From Candidatus Kapaibacterium sp. (lineage in GTDB: Bacteria > Bacteroidota > Ignavibacteria > Kapaibacteriales > UBA961): 45,563 nucleotides of DNA. Position numbers and translations under genes: made by a program. Of the stretch, positions 34,775 to 43,032 are shown one piece after another. Below the pieces are notes generated by a model. The model made no database searches, was not told where the DNA came from, and worked only from the letters and a program-made list of their open reading frames with translations. Position 1 is the stretch's first letter. Each line of letters opens with the position of its first letter. The DNA is taken from assembly GCA_017302855.1 (NCBI GenBank), contig JAFLBY010000004.1:1-45563 (forward strand). Direction: 5' to 3'.

Positions 34775-36304
34775 TTATCGTATGACATGGAGGGGATACG
34801 AATATGATTGTGTTGGTGATGAAAGAATTAAGGTATAATATCCTTGCGGTAAATGTGCAATAGAACATTGAAGAGATTCTGCGCTGAGAACAGAATATTC
34901 GACGGGGAATATTTCGCCAAGTACGGAAATTGCCTGTATCGTGATAGCGTGTTGTTCGCTGCTATTGATAATGACCGTTGTGTTCGCAGGGTTGGGAGCG
35001 AGTATTCTATCAATTGTTTCTTGTTGTTTTAGCGTATAATCCGAGACAGTAGAATATACTTGTTGAATTTGTTGTAATTTTTTAAGAATAATAGGAATAT
35101 CATCATTACTGCCTTCAGGTTCTTTTCCATTAAGCGAGTCAACAATGGAAATACAATAAGCAATACGTGTACTTTGTCCGGGCAACAATGTAAATGAACC
35201 CGTGCAAAGCAATGCTCTTATATCTATATTTATTACATAACTTGTAGAATCTTTTTCGGTTATAAATGTATAGTCGTCAATAGATAATCCGGAACCCACA
35301 GATGTATAAAGTTTTACAGAATATGTTCCTATTTGTTCAGATATGGGTGCTCTGTGATTATATGATTTACTTGTACGTAAACTATCATTATTAATAGCGG
35401 GAGTTTCAAGATAAGCCGCCATTAAATACCCGAAATTTTTTCCCTGTTCACCCTGATCGGTATTTGTCCATGCAAAAAAAACTTGCGTATTATCGGTATT
35501 GATGCTCCGGATATTATCATTTTGAAAACTTTTCAAATTATTGGAAAATCTTATATCAGGATCGAAAACACAAGCTATATAACAATCGAAAAGTGTATCT
35601 GTAGAACTGTTGGTGATAGTTTTTTGCACAATAATAGATGAATGTAAGGGTGAATTTTTCCAGGTAAAGATTTTTTCATCGAATTGTAAACCGAGTGGAT
35701 ACCCGTCTTTTTTGTTCCTTTCAATTGATCTTTCGTAGCGAGCGAGGTTACTGTCATGGTAACGTGAATGGAACATTTCATCGGAGACCATCGCAACACC
35801 CTGCGGATATACTGCTGAGTTTCTTTTGTCAATCGTGGGTACATATATACCTGATTCATCAGATTCAGCAGTTTTCCAGAGCGACCAAGGCGGCATCTGA
35901 TTTTTTGCGTGCAAACCATCCCGAGTAAAATCTGTTGAGCGTTCCACTTGATACTGATTAATCATCTCCTGTGATAATGAATCAGGATCACCCATATTCC
36001 CAGGTGTCATCCATGATTTTCCCGAACTGAGATTGTACGACCTTATCACTAAATTACGAAGGATATTGCTCACTCTTTTCTTTGCACCGAACCATGTACC
36101 TGACCCAAAGAGATATTGATTTTGTGAGCCGCGCGGATAGAGGAGTCCTGCCATTCCTTGCTTACTATTATATCCGATGATACCATTATTAGAAACATAT
36201 AAATCCACATCGGAGAGAGTAGTTTGTTTGTAATCAATATCGGATTGTGCTCTAAGATGCAATGCAGCTAAAAATACTATAAGAGCAAGAGTACAAAACT
36301 TCAT
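34775..36304 (-). CDS. Secreted T9SS-sorted protein, paralogue 2
   Basis: The start at ATG 36304 (509 residues) has GGAG upstream and gives the signal peptide MKFCTLALIVFLAALHLRAQ. The sequence parallels its neighbour along the full length: TLSDVDLYVSNNGIIGYN, LLYPRGSQNQYLFGSGTWFG, ITNSSTDTLFDCYIACVFDP. It ends with the tail LAPNPANTTVIINS and IAHLPQGYYTLILSSPTQSY. Divergence is highest in the middle. Upstream of it, a 3'-end fragment of a third family member survives at 36361-36493, so the array once had three genes. Function unknown; surface display by T9SS is expected. Confidence 0.9.
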   Translation of the reverse strand: MKFCTLALIVFLAALHLRAQSDIDYKQTTLSDVDLYVSNNGIIGYNSKQGMAGLLYPRGSQNQYLFGSGTWFGAKKRVSNILRNLVIRSYNLSSGKSWMTPGNMGDPDSLSQEMINQYQVERSTDFTRDGLHAKNQMPPWSLWKTAESDESGIYVPTIDKRNSAVYPQGVAMVSDEMFHSRYHDSNLARYERSIERNKKDGYPLGLQFDEKIFTWKNSPLHSSIIVQKTITNSSTDTLFDCYIACVFDPDIRFSNNLKSFQNDNIRSINTDNTQVFFAWTNTDQGEQGKNFGYLMAAYLETPAINNDSLRTSKSYNHRAPISEQIGTYSVKLYTSVGSGLSIDDYTFITEKDSTSYVINIDIRALLCTGSFTLLPGQSTRIAYCISIVDSLNGKEPEGSNDDIPIILKKLQQIQQVYSTVSDYTLKQQETIDRILAPNPANTTVIINSSEQHAITIQAISVLGEIFPVEYSVLSAESLQCSIAHLPQGYYTLILSSPTQSYSYPLHVIR

Positions 36305-36360
36305 AAAAATCTCCACATCGTTCATAAAGGATTATCACAGACCTCAGTGTTCCTCAGAAA

Positions 36361-36493
36361 GTTACAAGTATGTGTGTTTTTAAGAAAAATTATCGTATGA
36401 CATGGAGGGGATACGAATATGATTGTGTTGGTGAGGAAAGAATTAAGGTATAATATCCTTGCGGTAAATGTGCAATAGAACAATGAAGAGATT
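36361..36493 (-). pseudogene. 3'-end remnant of a third T9SS paralogue
   Basis: The stretch is nearly identical to 34746-34876, which covers the end of paralogue 2 plus 30 bases beyond its stop. On the minus strand it reads HCSIAHLPQGYYTLILSSPT and QSYSYPLHVIR to a TAA at 36390-36392. The homology stops abruptly at 36493, and there is no start or body. It is a truncated copy left by recombination or by insertion of the accessory segment. Confidence 0.8.
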
Positions 36494-36606
36494 GCTGCCT
36501 TCTGATAGAATGAAAAGTCCTCTTGATGTCGCGGACTAACAATACAGATCAGTGAATCTATAAAGCAATGCTTTTACTCCGACACAGAGAAATTTACTTT
36601 ATTTAT

Positions 36607-36638
36607 TTTGGACACATAGACAATGTTTTGTAGTTTTG
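36607..36638 (+). promoter_or_regulatory. Promoter P4 (TTTG-N20-TAGTTTTG)
   Basis: TTTG 36607-36610, 20-base spacer ending in GTTTTG, TAGTTTTG 36631-36638. The same arrangement as P1-P3, but without the TTTGCTTA palindrome. Confidence 0.6.
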
Positions 36639-36802
36639 AAGAAATAAACGAGGTATTGAGTTGTAGATTCCAGCCATAGATGTTCGCCGCATGACTAAGA
36701 ATTTACTTCATTACTTCTTGAGCAAGCTGTGTTTGCGTACAGTAACTACATAAACGCGGTTTGCTGCAAGCGTAGCAGACGACGTAACAACGATAAATAA
36801 TA

Positions 36803-37482
36803 ATGAAAAAAATAATAATCATACTTGGATTGTTAGGGCTGACAATTTTTGCTGGACTTTACGTCAAACGAAAATTATATGACCCACAACACCGACTTGA
36901 CAATGCGAAAAACGAAGTAAAACAGCTTGTCGCTAATGACGAAATAAAAAATGGTGACATCATTTTCATACCTCGCTTTCAAAACAAAGCAAAGCCATTC
37001 AACTTGCGACAAATTCAAAATACTCTCATTGTGGAATTGTTTACAGTGACAACGGACTATATTACGTTTTTGAAGCAATTCAACCGATAAAAACAACACC
37101 TCTTGACAAATGGATTGCTCGTGGAGAAAATGGACATTATGTCATCAAGCGACTTAAAAACGCTGACCAAGTTTTTACTACTGAGACACTTAAAAAAATG
37201 AAAAAAGAAGGTGAGAGATTTATGGGCAAAAATTATGATCTGACTTTTGAGTGGAGTGACGACAAAATTTATTGCTCCGAACTCATTTGGAAAATCTATA
37301 AACGTGCGACAGGAATTGAAATAGGAAAACTTGAAAAACTTAGTAAATTTAACTTGACAAACGAAGCTGTTAAGAAAAAAATAAAAGAACGTTATGGTGA
37401 TAAAATCCCAATGGACGAAATAGTAATTTCACCGGCTGCAATTTTTGACAGCGAACTTTTAGAAACGGTAACATCAAACTAA
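36803..37482 (+). pseudogene. YiiX-like permuted papain-fold hydrolase, frameshifted
   Basis: The N-terminus (ATG 36803) encodes a membrane anchor or signal (IIIILGLLGLTIFAGLYV) and NGDIIF, then the frame goes astray and stops at 37088-37090. The expected continuation (HTSLSKQSKAIQLATNSKYS, HCGIVYSDNGLYYVFEAIQP) is found in the frame that runs to 37482, which also holds YCSELIWKIYKRATG. The catalytic His (YSHCGIV) and Cys (YCSELIW) of the YiiX/NlpC-P60-like family are kept. The shift lies near 36960-36968, beside an ATTTT run, and one missing T would explain it. It is either a recent pseudogene, a sequencing error, or recoding. A cell-envelope amidase or acyltransferase role is inferred. Confidence 0.85.
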
Positions 37483-37879
37483 TGACGGCATAGAAAGACA
37501 GAACGCCGGCACCCAATATCCGTCCCCTTTGCACAACTCAATGATAATGTTGAGAACTAATAATCAATAGTGTGAGAAAGCGTAGAGATGATACACTGCA
37601 AAGGAGCTTATGTGTTGTGATGGGCGGCAAGGATGCTTGAAGCGATTGTTATGTCATATCACTTATGTAGTTTTGCAATAGCAAGTTTTTCAATAGACAC
37701 AAGTGTTTTGCAAAAGGTGGATGTTCAGTGCTTCGCGGGCAGTTTTGCGTTTAGACAAAGTTTCGTTCGCTGAATGAACATGCCGATTACATAGTTGCCT
37801 TTGGGTAGCTGAAAAATGTCAATGGCGATTTGACAACAATCTATGCAGAGATAAACAAACTATATACGAGACGGAACAA
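37483..37879. other. 397-bp intergenic stretch with promoter P5
   Basis: No gene is seen. It includes a weak copy of the recurring ACAACTCA element (37531), ATTG-N19-TAGTTTTG (37645-37675), and GTTCAGTGCTTCGCGGGCAG-type cassette sequence at 37725, followed by GGGTAGCTG (37804), which also occurs at 28329. Confidence 0.5.
37645..37675 (+). promoter_or_regulatory. Promoter P5 (ATTG-N19-TAGTTTTG)
   Basis: TAGTTTTG at 37668-37675 with ATTG at 37645-37648. It is about 200 bases before the DUF3667 gene, the same distance as in the other accessory units. Confidence 0.45.
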
Positions 37880-38590
37880 ATGATTTGTAAAAATTGTAAT
37901 ACCGAAATACATCTAAAATACTGCCCTGAGTGTGGACAGCCGGCAAATCTAAAAAGAATTGATGGGAAATACATAATTCACGAAATTCAACATGTCTTAC
38001 ATTTTGAACGTGGAATTTTATTTACAATCAGAGAACTCATAGTTAATCCCGGACAAAACATTAAGAATTATCTGACTGAAAATAGAAGCAGACTTGTCAA
38101 ACCGGTTATTTTCATAATTATCACTTCCTTAATTTATACTTTATGTAACCATTTCTTCCATCTTGAAGATGGTTATGTGCAATACTTGGACAATAAAAAA
38201 TCAACAACAACTACAATTTTCAAATGGATACAAGGGCACTATGGATATGCGAATATTATGATGGGAATTTTTATTGCTTTATGGACAAGAATTTTTTTCA
38301 AAAAATATGACTATAATTTCTTTGAAATTCTCATTTTATTGTGCTTTGTGATGGGAATGGGTATGCTTGTTTATTCCGTGTTTGGTATCATTCAAGGGTT
38401 AACACATATTGATGTCATGCAAATTGCAGGGATTGTTGGTTTCATTTACACGACATGGGCAATTGGGAGCTTTTTTGGAAAAGGCAAACTTAGTCATTAC
38501 GTTAAAGCCTTCTTTGCTTATCTTTTGGGAATGATAACATTTACATTGACAGTGATACTTTTAGGAACATTTATTGACTTATTATCATAG
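37880..38590 (+). CDS. DUF3667 family zinc-ribbon membrane protein
   Basis: This 236-residue protein starts with a zinc ribbon (CKNCNTEIHLKYCPECGQP, two CxxC pairs within the first 20 residues). FERGILFTIRELIVNPGQNI follows, with the conserved family segment NRSRLVKPVIFIIITSLIY. Five hydrophobic segments fill the rest (about residues 77-90, 122-137, 148-170, 182-200 and 210-233). DUF3667 is widespread in Bacteroidota; no function is known to me. A small membrane protein gene follows 9 bases later, so both probably make one unit. A weak GGA lies before the ATG. Confidence 0.88.
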   Translation: MICKNCNTEIHLKYCPECGQPANLKRIDGKYIIHEIQHVLHFERGILFTIRELIVNPGQNIKNYLTENRSRLVKPVIFIIITSLIYTLCNHFFHLEDGYVQYLDNKKSTTTTIFKWIQGHYGYANIMMGIFIALWTRIFFKKYDYNFFEILILLCFVMGMGMLVYSVFGIIQGLTHIDVMQIAGIVGFIYTTWAIGSFFGKGKLSHYVKAFFAYLLGMITFTLTVILLGTFIDLLS

Positions 38591-38599
38591 GATTAAAAA

Positions 38600-38791
38600 A
38601 TGAAAGATAAAATAGGATTTAATTTGGTCTTTGCTATACTTGCTTTTCCAATTGGTTTAGCATTATTTAAAGATATAAACTTTGAAACTTTTACTTTTAA
38701 GAAACCGGCATTAGACACTCTTTATTTGATAACATTTTGTGCTATGATTTTTTTAATGTTGAAAAAAAAAGAGAAAAAAACCGACAATTAA
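38600..38791 (+). CDS. Small two-span membrane protein coupled to DUF3667
   Basis: This 63-residue protein has two hydrophobic segments (NLVFAILAFPIGLALF and TLYLITFCAMIFLMLK) and a Lys-rich tail. Its position 9 bases behind the DUF3667 gene and a short AGGATT stretch before the ATG favour a real gene. Function unknown; it may form a complex with its neighbour. Confidence 0.65.
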   Translation: MKDKIGFNLVFAILAFPIGLALFKDINFETFTFKKPALDTLYLITFCAMIFLMLKKKEKKTDN

Positions 38792-38896
38792 AGAATGACG
38801 CTTACAAAGTGTTTACTAAAACAGGGCTGACTGAAGCCATTGAATGTTTAGACATCAATCATTATTTATGCAAAAATATCGGCACCGGACGTATTA

Positions 38897-39586
38897 ATGT
38901 TCAAGAAAATTAGACCTATTGTCATATTGCTATCAATGTTAGTAATGAGTTCATATCTATTATGGGATAACAGATATATTTTCAATAGTGAACCTATACT
39001 TGATAACAAGAACTACACAAATGTTCTTAATTCAATCATTCAGGATAAAGACACTACTCGGTGTAAAAAATTCAATAAAAAAGACTTAGAAAAAAAATTT
39101 ATTAAAATTATGAATTCTAAGATATTCCCTTATTGGTATGGGACTAAATGGGGATTTAACGGCATTACCGAAACTCCAAACACCGGCGAAATTGCATGTG
39201 GATATTTTGTCACAACAACGTTACGGGATATTGGAGTACCTTTAAACAGAGTGAAATTAGCACAATGTGCTTCTGAAGAGATGATACGCACATTGGTCAG
39301 CAAAGAAAATATTCACAAATATTCAAATATAGATATTGGAGAGTTCATCAGTAAAATAAAAAAACATGGAAATGGAATCTACATAATTGGGCTTGATTCT
39401 CATACAGGATATATATTACTTTCAAATAGTGGCGATTACTTTATACACTCAAGCGGGAACTTTCCTTGGCAAGTAGTCAAAGAGAATCTGTCCAATTCTT
39501 CAACTCTTAAGAAATCGAAATATAAAGTTATTGGAAAAATAAGTTCAGATGAAAGTTTTCTAAAAAAATGGATAAACAACAAATAA
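38897..39586 (+). CDS. Secreted or anchored protein with possible NlpC/P60-like cysteine peptidase fold
   Basis: This 229-residue protein starts with a hydrophobic anchor (IRPIVILLSMLVMSSYLLWD). The mature part has FPYWYGTKWGFNGITETPNT, then GEIACGYFVTTTLRDIGVPL near residue 97 and GLDSHTGYILLSNSGDYFIH near 165. The order Cys at a helix start, then His in a beta strand, is what an NlpC/P60-type cysteine peptidase shows, with C99 and H168 as candidate catalytic residues. This is a pattern-level guess; I do not recognise a named family. A weak promoter-like TTG-N20-TATTTATG precedes it. It is the last accessory gene before the backbone resumes. Confidence 0.7.
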   Translation: MFKKIRPIVILLSMLVMSSYLLWDNRYIFNSEPILDNKNYTNVLNSIIQDKDTTRCKKFNKKDLEKKFIKIMNSKIFPYWYGTKWGFNGITETPNTGEIACGYFVTTTLRDIGVPLNRVKLAQCASEEMIRTLVSKENIHKYSNIDIGEFISKIKKHGNGIYIIGLDSHTGYILLSNSGDYFIHSSGNFPWQVVKENLSNSSTLKKSKYKVIGKISSDESFLKKWINNK

Positions 39587-39790
39587 TTTACTTTCCATAT
39601 CATCCTATTTATCCAAAAGCAGGTAGGTTTGAAAACTTTTAATTACGTTAGTATATTTATATTGCGCCTATATATTCTCATTTGAAATTATCACTCAACT
39701 GCTTCATAAATTCGCAAACGATTGTGTGTAAGTTTAACATAAAGACTTAAAAGAACGACAAAAAATGAATTGCCCATATCATTCGTAACT

Positions 39791-39830
39791 CTTTCCCAAC
39801 TCATCGGTAAATTTTTAGAAAAAGGAGAAT
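39791..39830. repeat. Copy C of the recurring CCACAACTCATCGGTAA element, at an island edge
   Basis: CCCAACTCATCGGTAAATTT, then TTAGAAAAAGGAG. It occupies the same place as copy B: just after the last accessory gene and before a converging backbone gene. Confidence 0.65.
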
Positions 39831-39842
39831 AAACTTTATAAT

Positions 39843-39877
39843 ACAAAGGAGAAAATTTCAAAAATCTCCTCCTTTGT
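39843..39877. terminator. Hairpin between converging genes, weak terminator candidate
   Basis: ACAAAGG (39843-39849) pairs with CCTTTGT (39871-39877) and AGA with TCT inside. There is no good T run on either side, so termination is uncertain. Confidence 0.3.
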
Positions 39878-39885
39878 TACTTCCA

Positions 39886-42048
39886 TTAATGGCTGATACT
39901 CAGTTTTATTACTGATGTTTTTGTACCGTGTCGTATTGTCATAATATATGTGCCGGGAGCAACAGCCCCACAATTCCATTCCACAAAACCTGTAAAATCG
40001 CCTGCCGGAATTAATCGTATATCTTGATTATTAGAAACTTTTTCGCCAAATATATTTACAATTTCAATGTTTTCTGCACTCATGGAGATGTCATTCCCCC
40101 AATAGACCTTTACTCTGACATTGTTTTTTGCCGGTGTAGGATAGGGTGATGCCGCATAAAAATATTGTGGGATAAACTCTTCATTCAATGACGTGAGATA
40201 ATTACTGAATTTTGCTTTGTAATTCGTCGAACCATCAATAAATAAATCATCATCTATTCTTTGAAAATTGTACAAAGATAAGGAATCCAATTCATCAATT
40301 CCGTCATTCTTGGACGTCCATGTTTTCCCTTCATCGGCACTGTAGAACACTCCGTTGTCACGCGATAATGCAAGTATTTGTGAACCATGAAGCAGAAGGT
40401 CATTTACTTCAAATTGTAAAGTATCCCATGTTTTTCCTTTATCTTTTGATAAGAGTCCCAAGAAAAATGTCCCTGTTGTAGGTCTATTGGTATTGAGGAC
40501 AATAGCCATAAAATGATCTGTTTTCTTAAAACGCAGAATACGATTATAAAAGGATCCTAATATTTGATTCCATACTGTGCCATCGGTTGATTGATACACA
40601 GTGCCACCTTGCGATAATAGATAAAGGGTATCACGAATATTGATACATTCTGTCGGTTGATCTTTAATGTCTAATTTTTCCCATGTTTCTCCTTTCGTGT
40701 CCGAGCGATATAAACCCGTAGAATGTGATAAATACATTGATTCTTTCCATTCCATAATACTATTGACAAAACCGCTCGGAACAGGCATATTCATTTGCCT
40801 CCATTTCATAGGTGTTTTATCGGTACGATAAAGAGTATTGGTGAAAAATTTTCGTGAAAAAAGAGAATTCTCGCCGACAATAAGATTGTAATGTGCCGGC
40901 GCAACTTCCACCAAACCGGAAAGATTACTATCTAATATTTGCCATGATACGCCTCTGTCATCAGAGTACCAGAGTCCCATATCATAAGTGTCGGCATAGA
41001 GGCGATAGCCATCTGCATAAAGATAATGTGAACTATTCGCATCGGCAAATTGTTCTTTAGACCAATTTTGCCCATTATCGGAACTGCGGAACAATCCTCG
41101 CGACGATGAAATATAGATGTTCCCCTTATGGACGGTGAGACCATAAAAAAATGTTCCTTGCGTTCTGATAATATGGGCGATGCTATCGGTAATGCTATTC
41201 CACATTGTACCATTATCAATAGATTGATAGACCATACCGTCAATTAAGCAGACAAGAGTATCTGCATTAAAATCCAAAAAATCGGCTTTACTCGCAGACA
41301 TACCATTTCCGGCATAATACCATGTTTTGCCATAATTGTCACTTGCATACAGTCCATTATATGTACCTGCATAAAGGATATTTCCTTTTGCTTGTAAAAA
41401 GCTGATATACCTGCTTCCCAAGCCCTCATTTACTGTTGTCCATGTTTTTCCTTTGTCAACACTGCGCACAACACCGGAATAAGTGGTGTCAGTGATTGGT
41501 GCATCAATCGGTGGACGGGCAAGAAAAAGCGTATCCCCTATTTTTTCAATAAATGAATATTGAAATCCACCCGGAACATTGCTTACTTTTTCCCATGTTT
41601 TACCTTTATCGTTGGAAAGAAATAATGCCGAATTTTTATTCGGTTCCGAATCTGTGCGCGATAAAACATAGATTAAATTTCCCGATATATAAAAATCCTC
41701 TATCAGAGAAGAAAACAAAGGACTTGTAATATCAGTCCATGTTTCCCCTTTGTCGGTGGAAAACGATAAAGAAAAATCTGCTCTGTTTTTTGATACAACA
41801 ATGGTGTCGCCATAGTGTTTTCTTCTTTGTACTAAAGGCATTTCATTTCCTTTAAGTGGCTTCCATATTTGTTCACCATAGAGTTTAGAGTATAGTATAT
41901 TTCCACTGCGTGTTAATAATCCATCGCTTAATGCTATTACTTCCATATTCGTTGCCGGCGACTTATTTTCAAGGACTATTTTTTGCCATTGCGATAGAAC
42001 AGTGATGCTATTGCCTACAATAAGTATAAGGCAGAATATAATTTTCAT
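39886..42048 (-). CDS. Large secreted Asp-box protein with T9SS sorting tail
   Basis: This 720-residue protein has a signal peptide (residues 1-19, ending TVLSQ). About eleven Asp-box motifs follow, for example STDKGETWTD, SNDKGKTWEK, SVDKGKTWTT, SDNYGKTWYY, SSDNGQNWSK, SDDRGVSWQI and SADEGKTWTS. They predict large beta-propellers. The final 80 residues (ASPYPTPAKNNVRVKVYWGN, GTYIMTIRHGTKTSVI) look like a T9SS type A tail. AGGAG lies before the ATG. It follows the Cys-rich secreted gene by 57 bases with a hairpin in between, so expression may be attenuated relative to that gene. Function unknown, probably surface recognition or adhesion. Confidence 0.9.
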   Translation of the reverse strand: MKIIFCLILIVGNSITVLSQWQKIVLENKSPATNMEVIALSDGLLTRSGNILYSKLYGEQIWKPLKGNEMPLVQRRKHYGDTIVVSKNRADFSLSFSTDKGETWTDITSPLFSSLIEDFYISGNLIYVLSRTDSEPNKNSALFLSNDKGKTWEKVSNVPGGFQYSFIEKIGDTLFLARPPIDAPITDTTYSGVVRSVDKGKTWTTVNEGLGSRYISFLQAKGNILYAGTYNGLYASDNYGKTWYYAGNGMSASKADFLDFNADTLVCLIDGMVYQSIDNGTMWNSITDSIAHIIRTQGTFFYGLTVHKGNIYISSSRGLFRSSDNGQNWSKEQFADANSSHYLYADGYRLYADTYDMGLWYSDDRGVSWQILDSNLSGLVEVAPAHYNLIVGENSLFSRKFFTNTLYRTDKTPMKWRQMNMPVPSGFVNSIMEWKESMYLSHSTGLYRSDTKGETWEKLDIKDQPTECINIRDTLYLLSQGGTVYQSTDGTVWNQILGSFYNRILRFKKTDHFMAIVLNTNRPTTGTFFLGLLSKDKGKTWDTLQFEVNDLLLHGSQILALSRDNGVFYSADEGKTWTSKNDGIDELDSLSLYNFQRIDDDLFIDGSTNYKAKFSNYLTSLNEEFIPQYFYAASPYPTPAKNNVRVKVYWGNDISMSAENIEIVNIFGEKVSNNQDIRLIPAGDFTGFVEWNCGAVAPGTYIMTIRHGTKTSVIKLSISH

Positions 42049-42060
42049 AGTTTATCTCCT

Positions 42061-42092
42061 AAAAGAAGAGGGATGAATGGTTTTTTCATCCC
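42061..42092 (-). terminator. Intra-operon hairpin (attenuator candidate)
   Basis: GGGATGA (42070-42076) pairs with TCATCCC (42086-42092). On the minus strand a pyrimidine-rich run TCTTCTTTT follows, then the AGGAG of the next gene. It may reduce read-through from the Cys-rich gene to the Asp-box gene. Confidence 0.5.
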
Positions 42093-42105
42093 CCATTGAG
42101 TAAAA

Positions 42106-42741
42106 TTATGGATTGCAATCAGTATGATAAATATAGCAGTCGCTCCATTCATCATAATTACTCGGAACCGGGATATCAGAACCTTCCAAAGTGCAATTAA
42201 TTGGTCCATTCATCAATGTAGGTCCACTTACGACTGTTTCACGAACAATGCCATTGAATATACAGATATCAACTTCTTTGTAACAGTATGCACTGTTTTC
42301 ACATGGTGCATAAACAATATGTTCTTGCCCGAAATACATGATTTTTTTTACTCGCCAACATGTCCAATCATAATACTTTCTTGTTATACGATTCGGGTCA
42401 TTGCAAGGAGGAATAGTCATATTCGGACACAAATATGAATTATAGAAACTTGAGGTACCGATTTGTGAATTCACGTAGTTTACCACTTGTTGAAAAGTCC
42501 AAGTCTGAATACAATTGGGAATAGAAGGTAATTTCGTAATACTTAAAATTTGAGTTTGGTTAATATTACCAAGAGGACTACAATAAACACAGAGATCAAG
42601 TTCATATTGACAACCATTGATAGTGAGCGGAACTTTAACATTTGTCCATCCTGTAGGACATTGTGCTTTACTTTCACTTTGGTAAGAGAAGAAGATAATG
42701 ACTGCTGTAAAGCCAAGCAGTGCTGATTGTAAGTATTTCAT
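42106..42741 (-). CDS. Secreted cysteine-rich protein of unknown function
   Basis: This 211-residue protein has a signal peptide (residues 1-27, ending SESKAQ). The mature chain has about 15 cysteines, including CQYELDLCVYCSP, YLCPNMTIPPCND, CENSAYCYKEVDIC and DCYIYHTDCNP, so it is probably stabilised by disulfides outside the cytoplasm. No known domain and no T9SS tail were recognised. It is the first gene of a probable two-gene operon with the Asp-box protein; the pair may be exported together. A G9 tract lies 130 bases before its start. Confidence 0.8.
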   Translation of the reverse strand: MKYLQSALLGFTAVIIFFSYQSESKAQCPTGWTNVKVPLTINGCQYELDLCVYCSPLGNINQTQILSITKLPSIPNCIQTWTFQQVVNYVNSQIGTSSFYNSYLCPNMTIPPCNDPNRITRKYYDWTCWRVKKIMYFGQEHIVYAPCENSAYCYKEVDICIFNGIVRETVVSGPTLMNGPINCTLEGSDIPVPSNYDEWSDCYIYHTDCNP

Positions 42742-43032
42742 AAATTTAAAGGATTAATGATAAGTAAGTTATTGAAAGAGTAGGGTGTATTGTTGGCTTC
42801 ATCATTCTTTCCTTTAGGCGGTGAGTGGTCTGTGGCATAGTAGAGTATAGCGTGCATCAAGTGAATAATGCACGGGGGGGGGAGTCGTATTATGGTTGTT
42901 ATATCCATAGTATTTACAGAAAAAACTGCATTACTTATCCGTGACTGACTGCAACTTACGAAGTTATCCTCAGTATTCCAAACATTACATCACTTTTCTG
43001 TGAGAATAAGCACTATAGATTTTATAAATATT
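42742..43032. other. Intergenic stretch with a nine-G tract
   Basis: No gene seen in 291 bases. The G9 run at 42874-42882 is the longest single-base G run I noticed. The rest is mixed AT-rich sequence, probably holding the promoter of the Cys-rich gene. Confidence 0.5.

Larger units (their letters stand above)
36305..36802. other. Junction between backbone paralogue array and second accessory segment
   Basis: About 500 bases without an intact gene: first the tail remnant of a third T9SS paralogue (36361-36493), then promoter P4 (36607-36638), then an accessory-type leader with words shared with 26476-26627. The change from backbone to accessory sequence appears to lie near 36494-36600. Confidence 0.6.
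39587..39885. other. Island edge: intergenic stretch with recurring element
   Basis: 299 bases without a gene. It contains copy C of the recurring element (39791-39830) and a hairpin near 39843-39877, then the end of the converging T9SS gene. Confidence 0.55.

Noticed and set aside
20491-39885. Classical integron
   Set aside because: No integrase gene and no convincing attC core pairs (RYYYAAC/GTTRRRY) were found; only cassette-like leaders.
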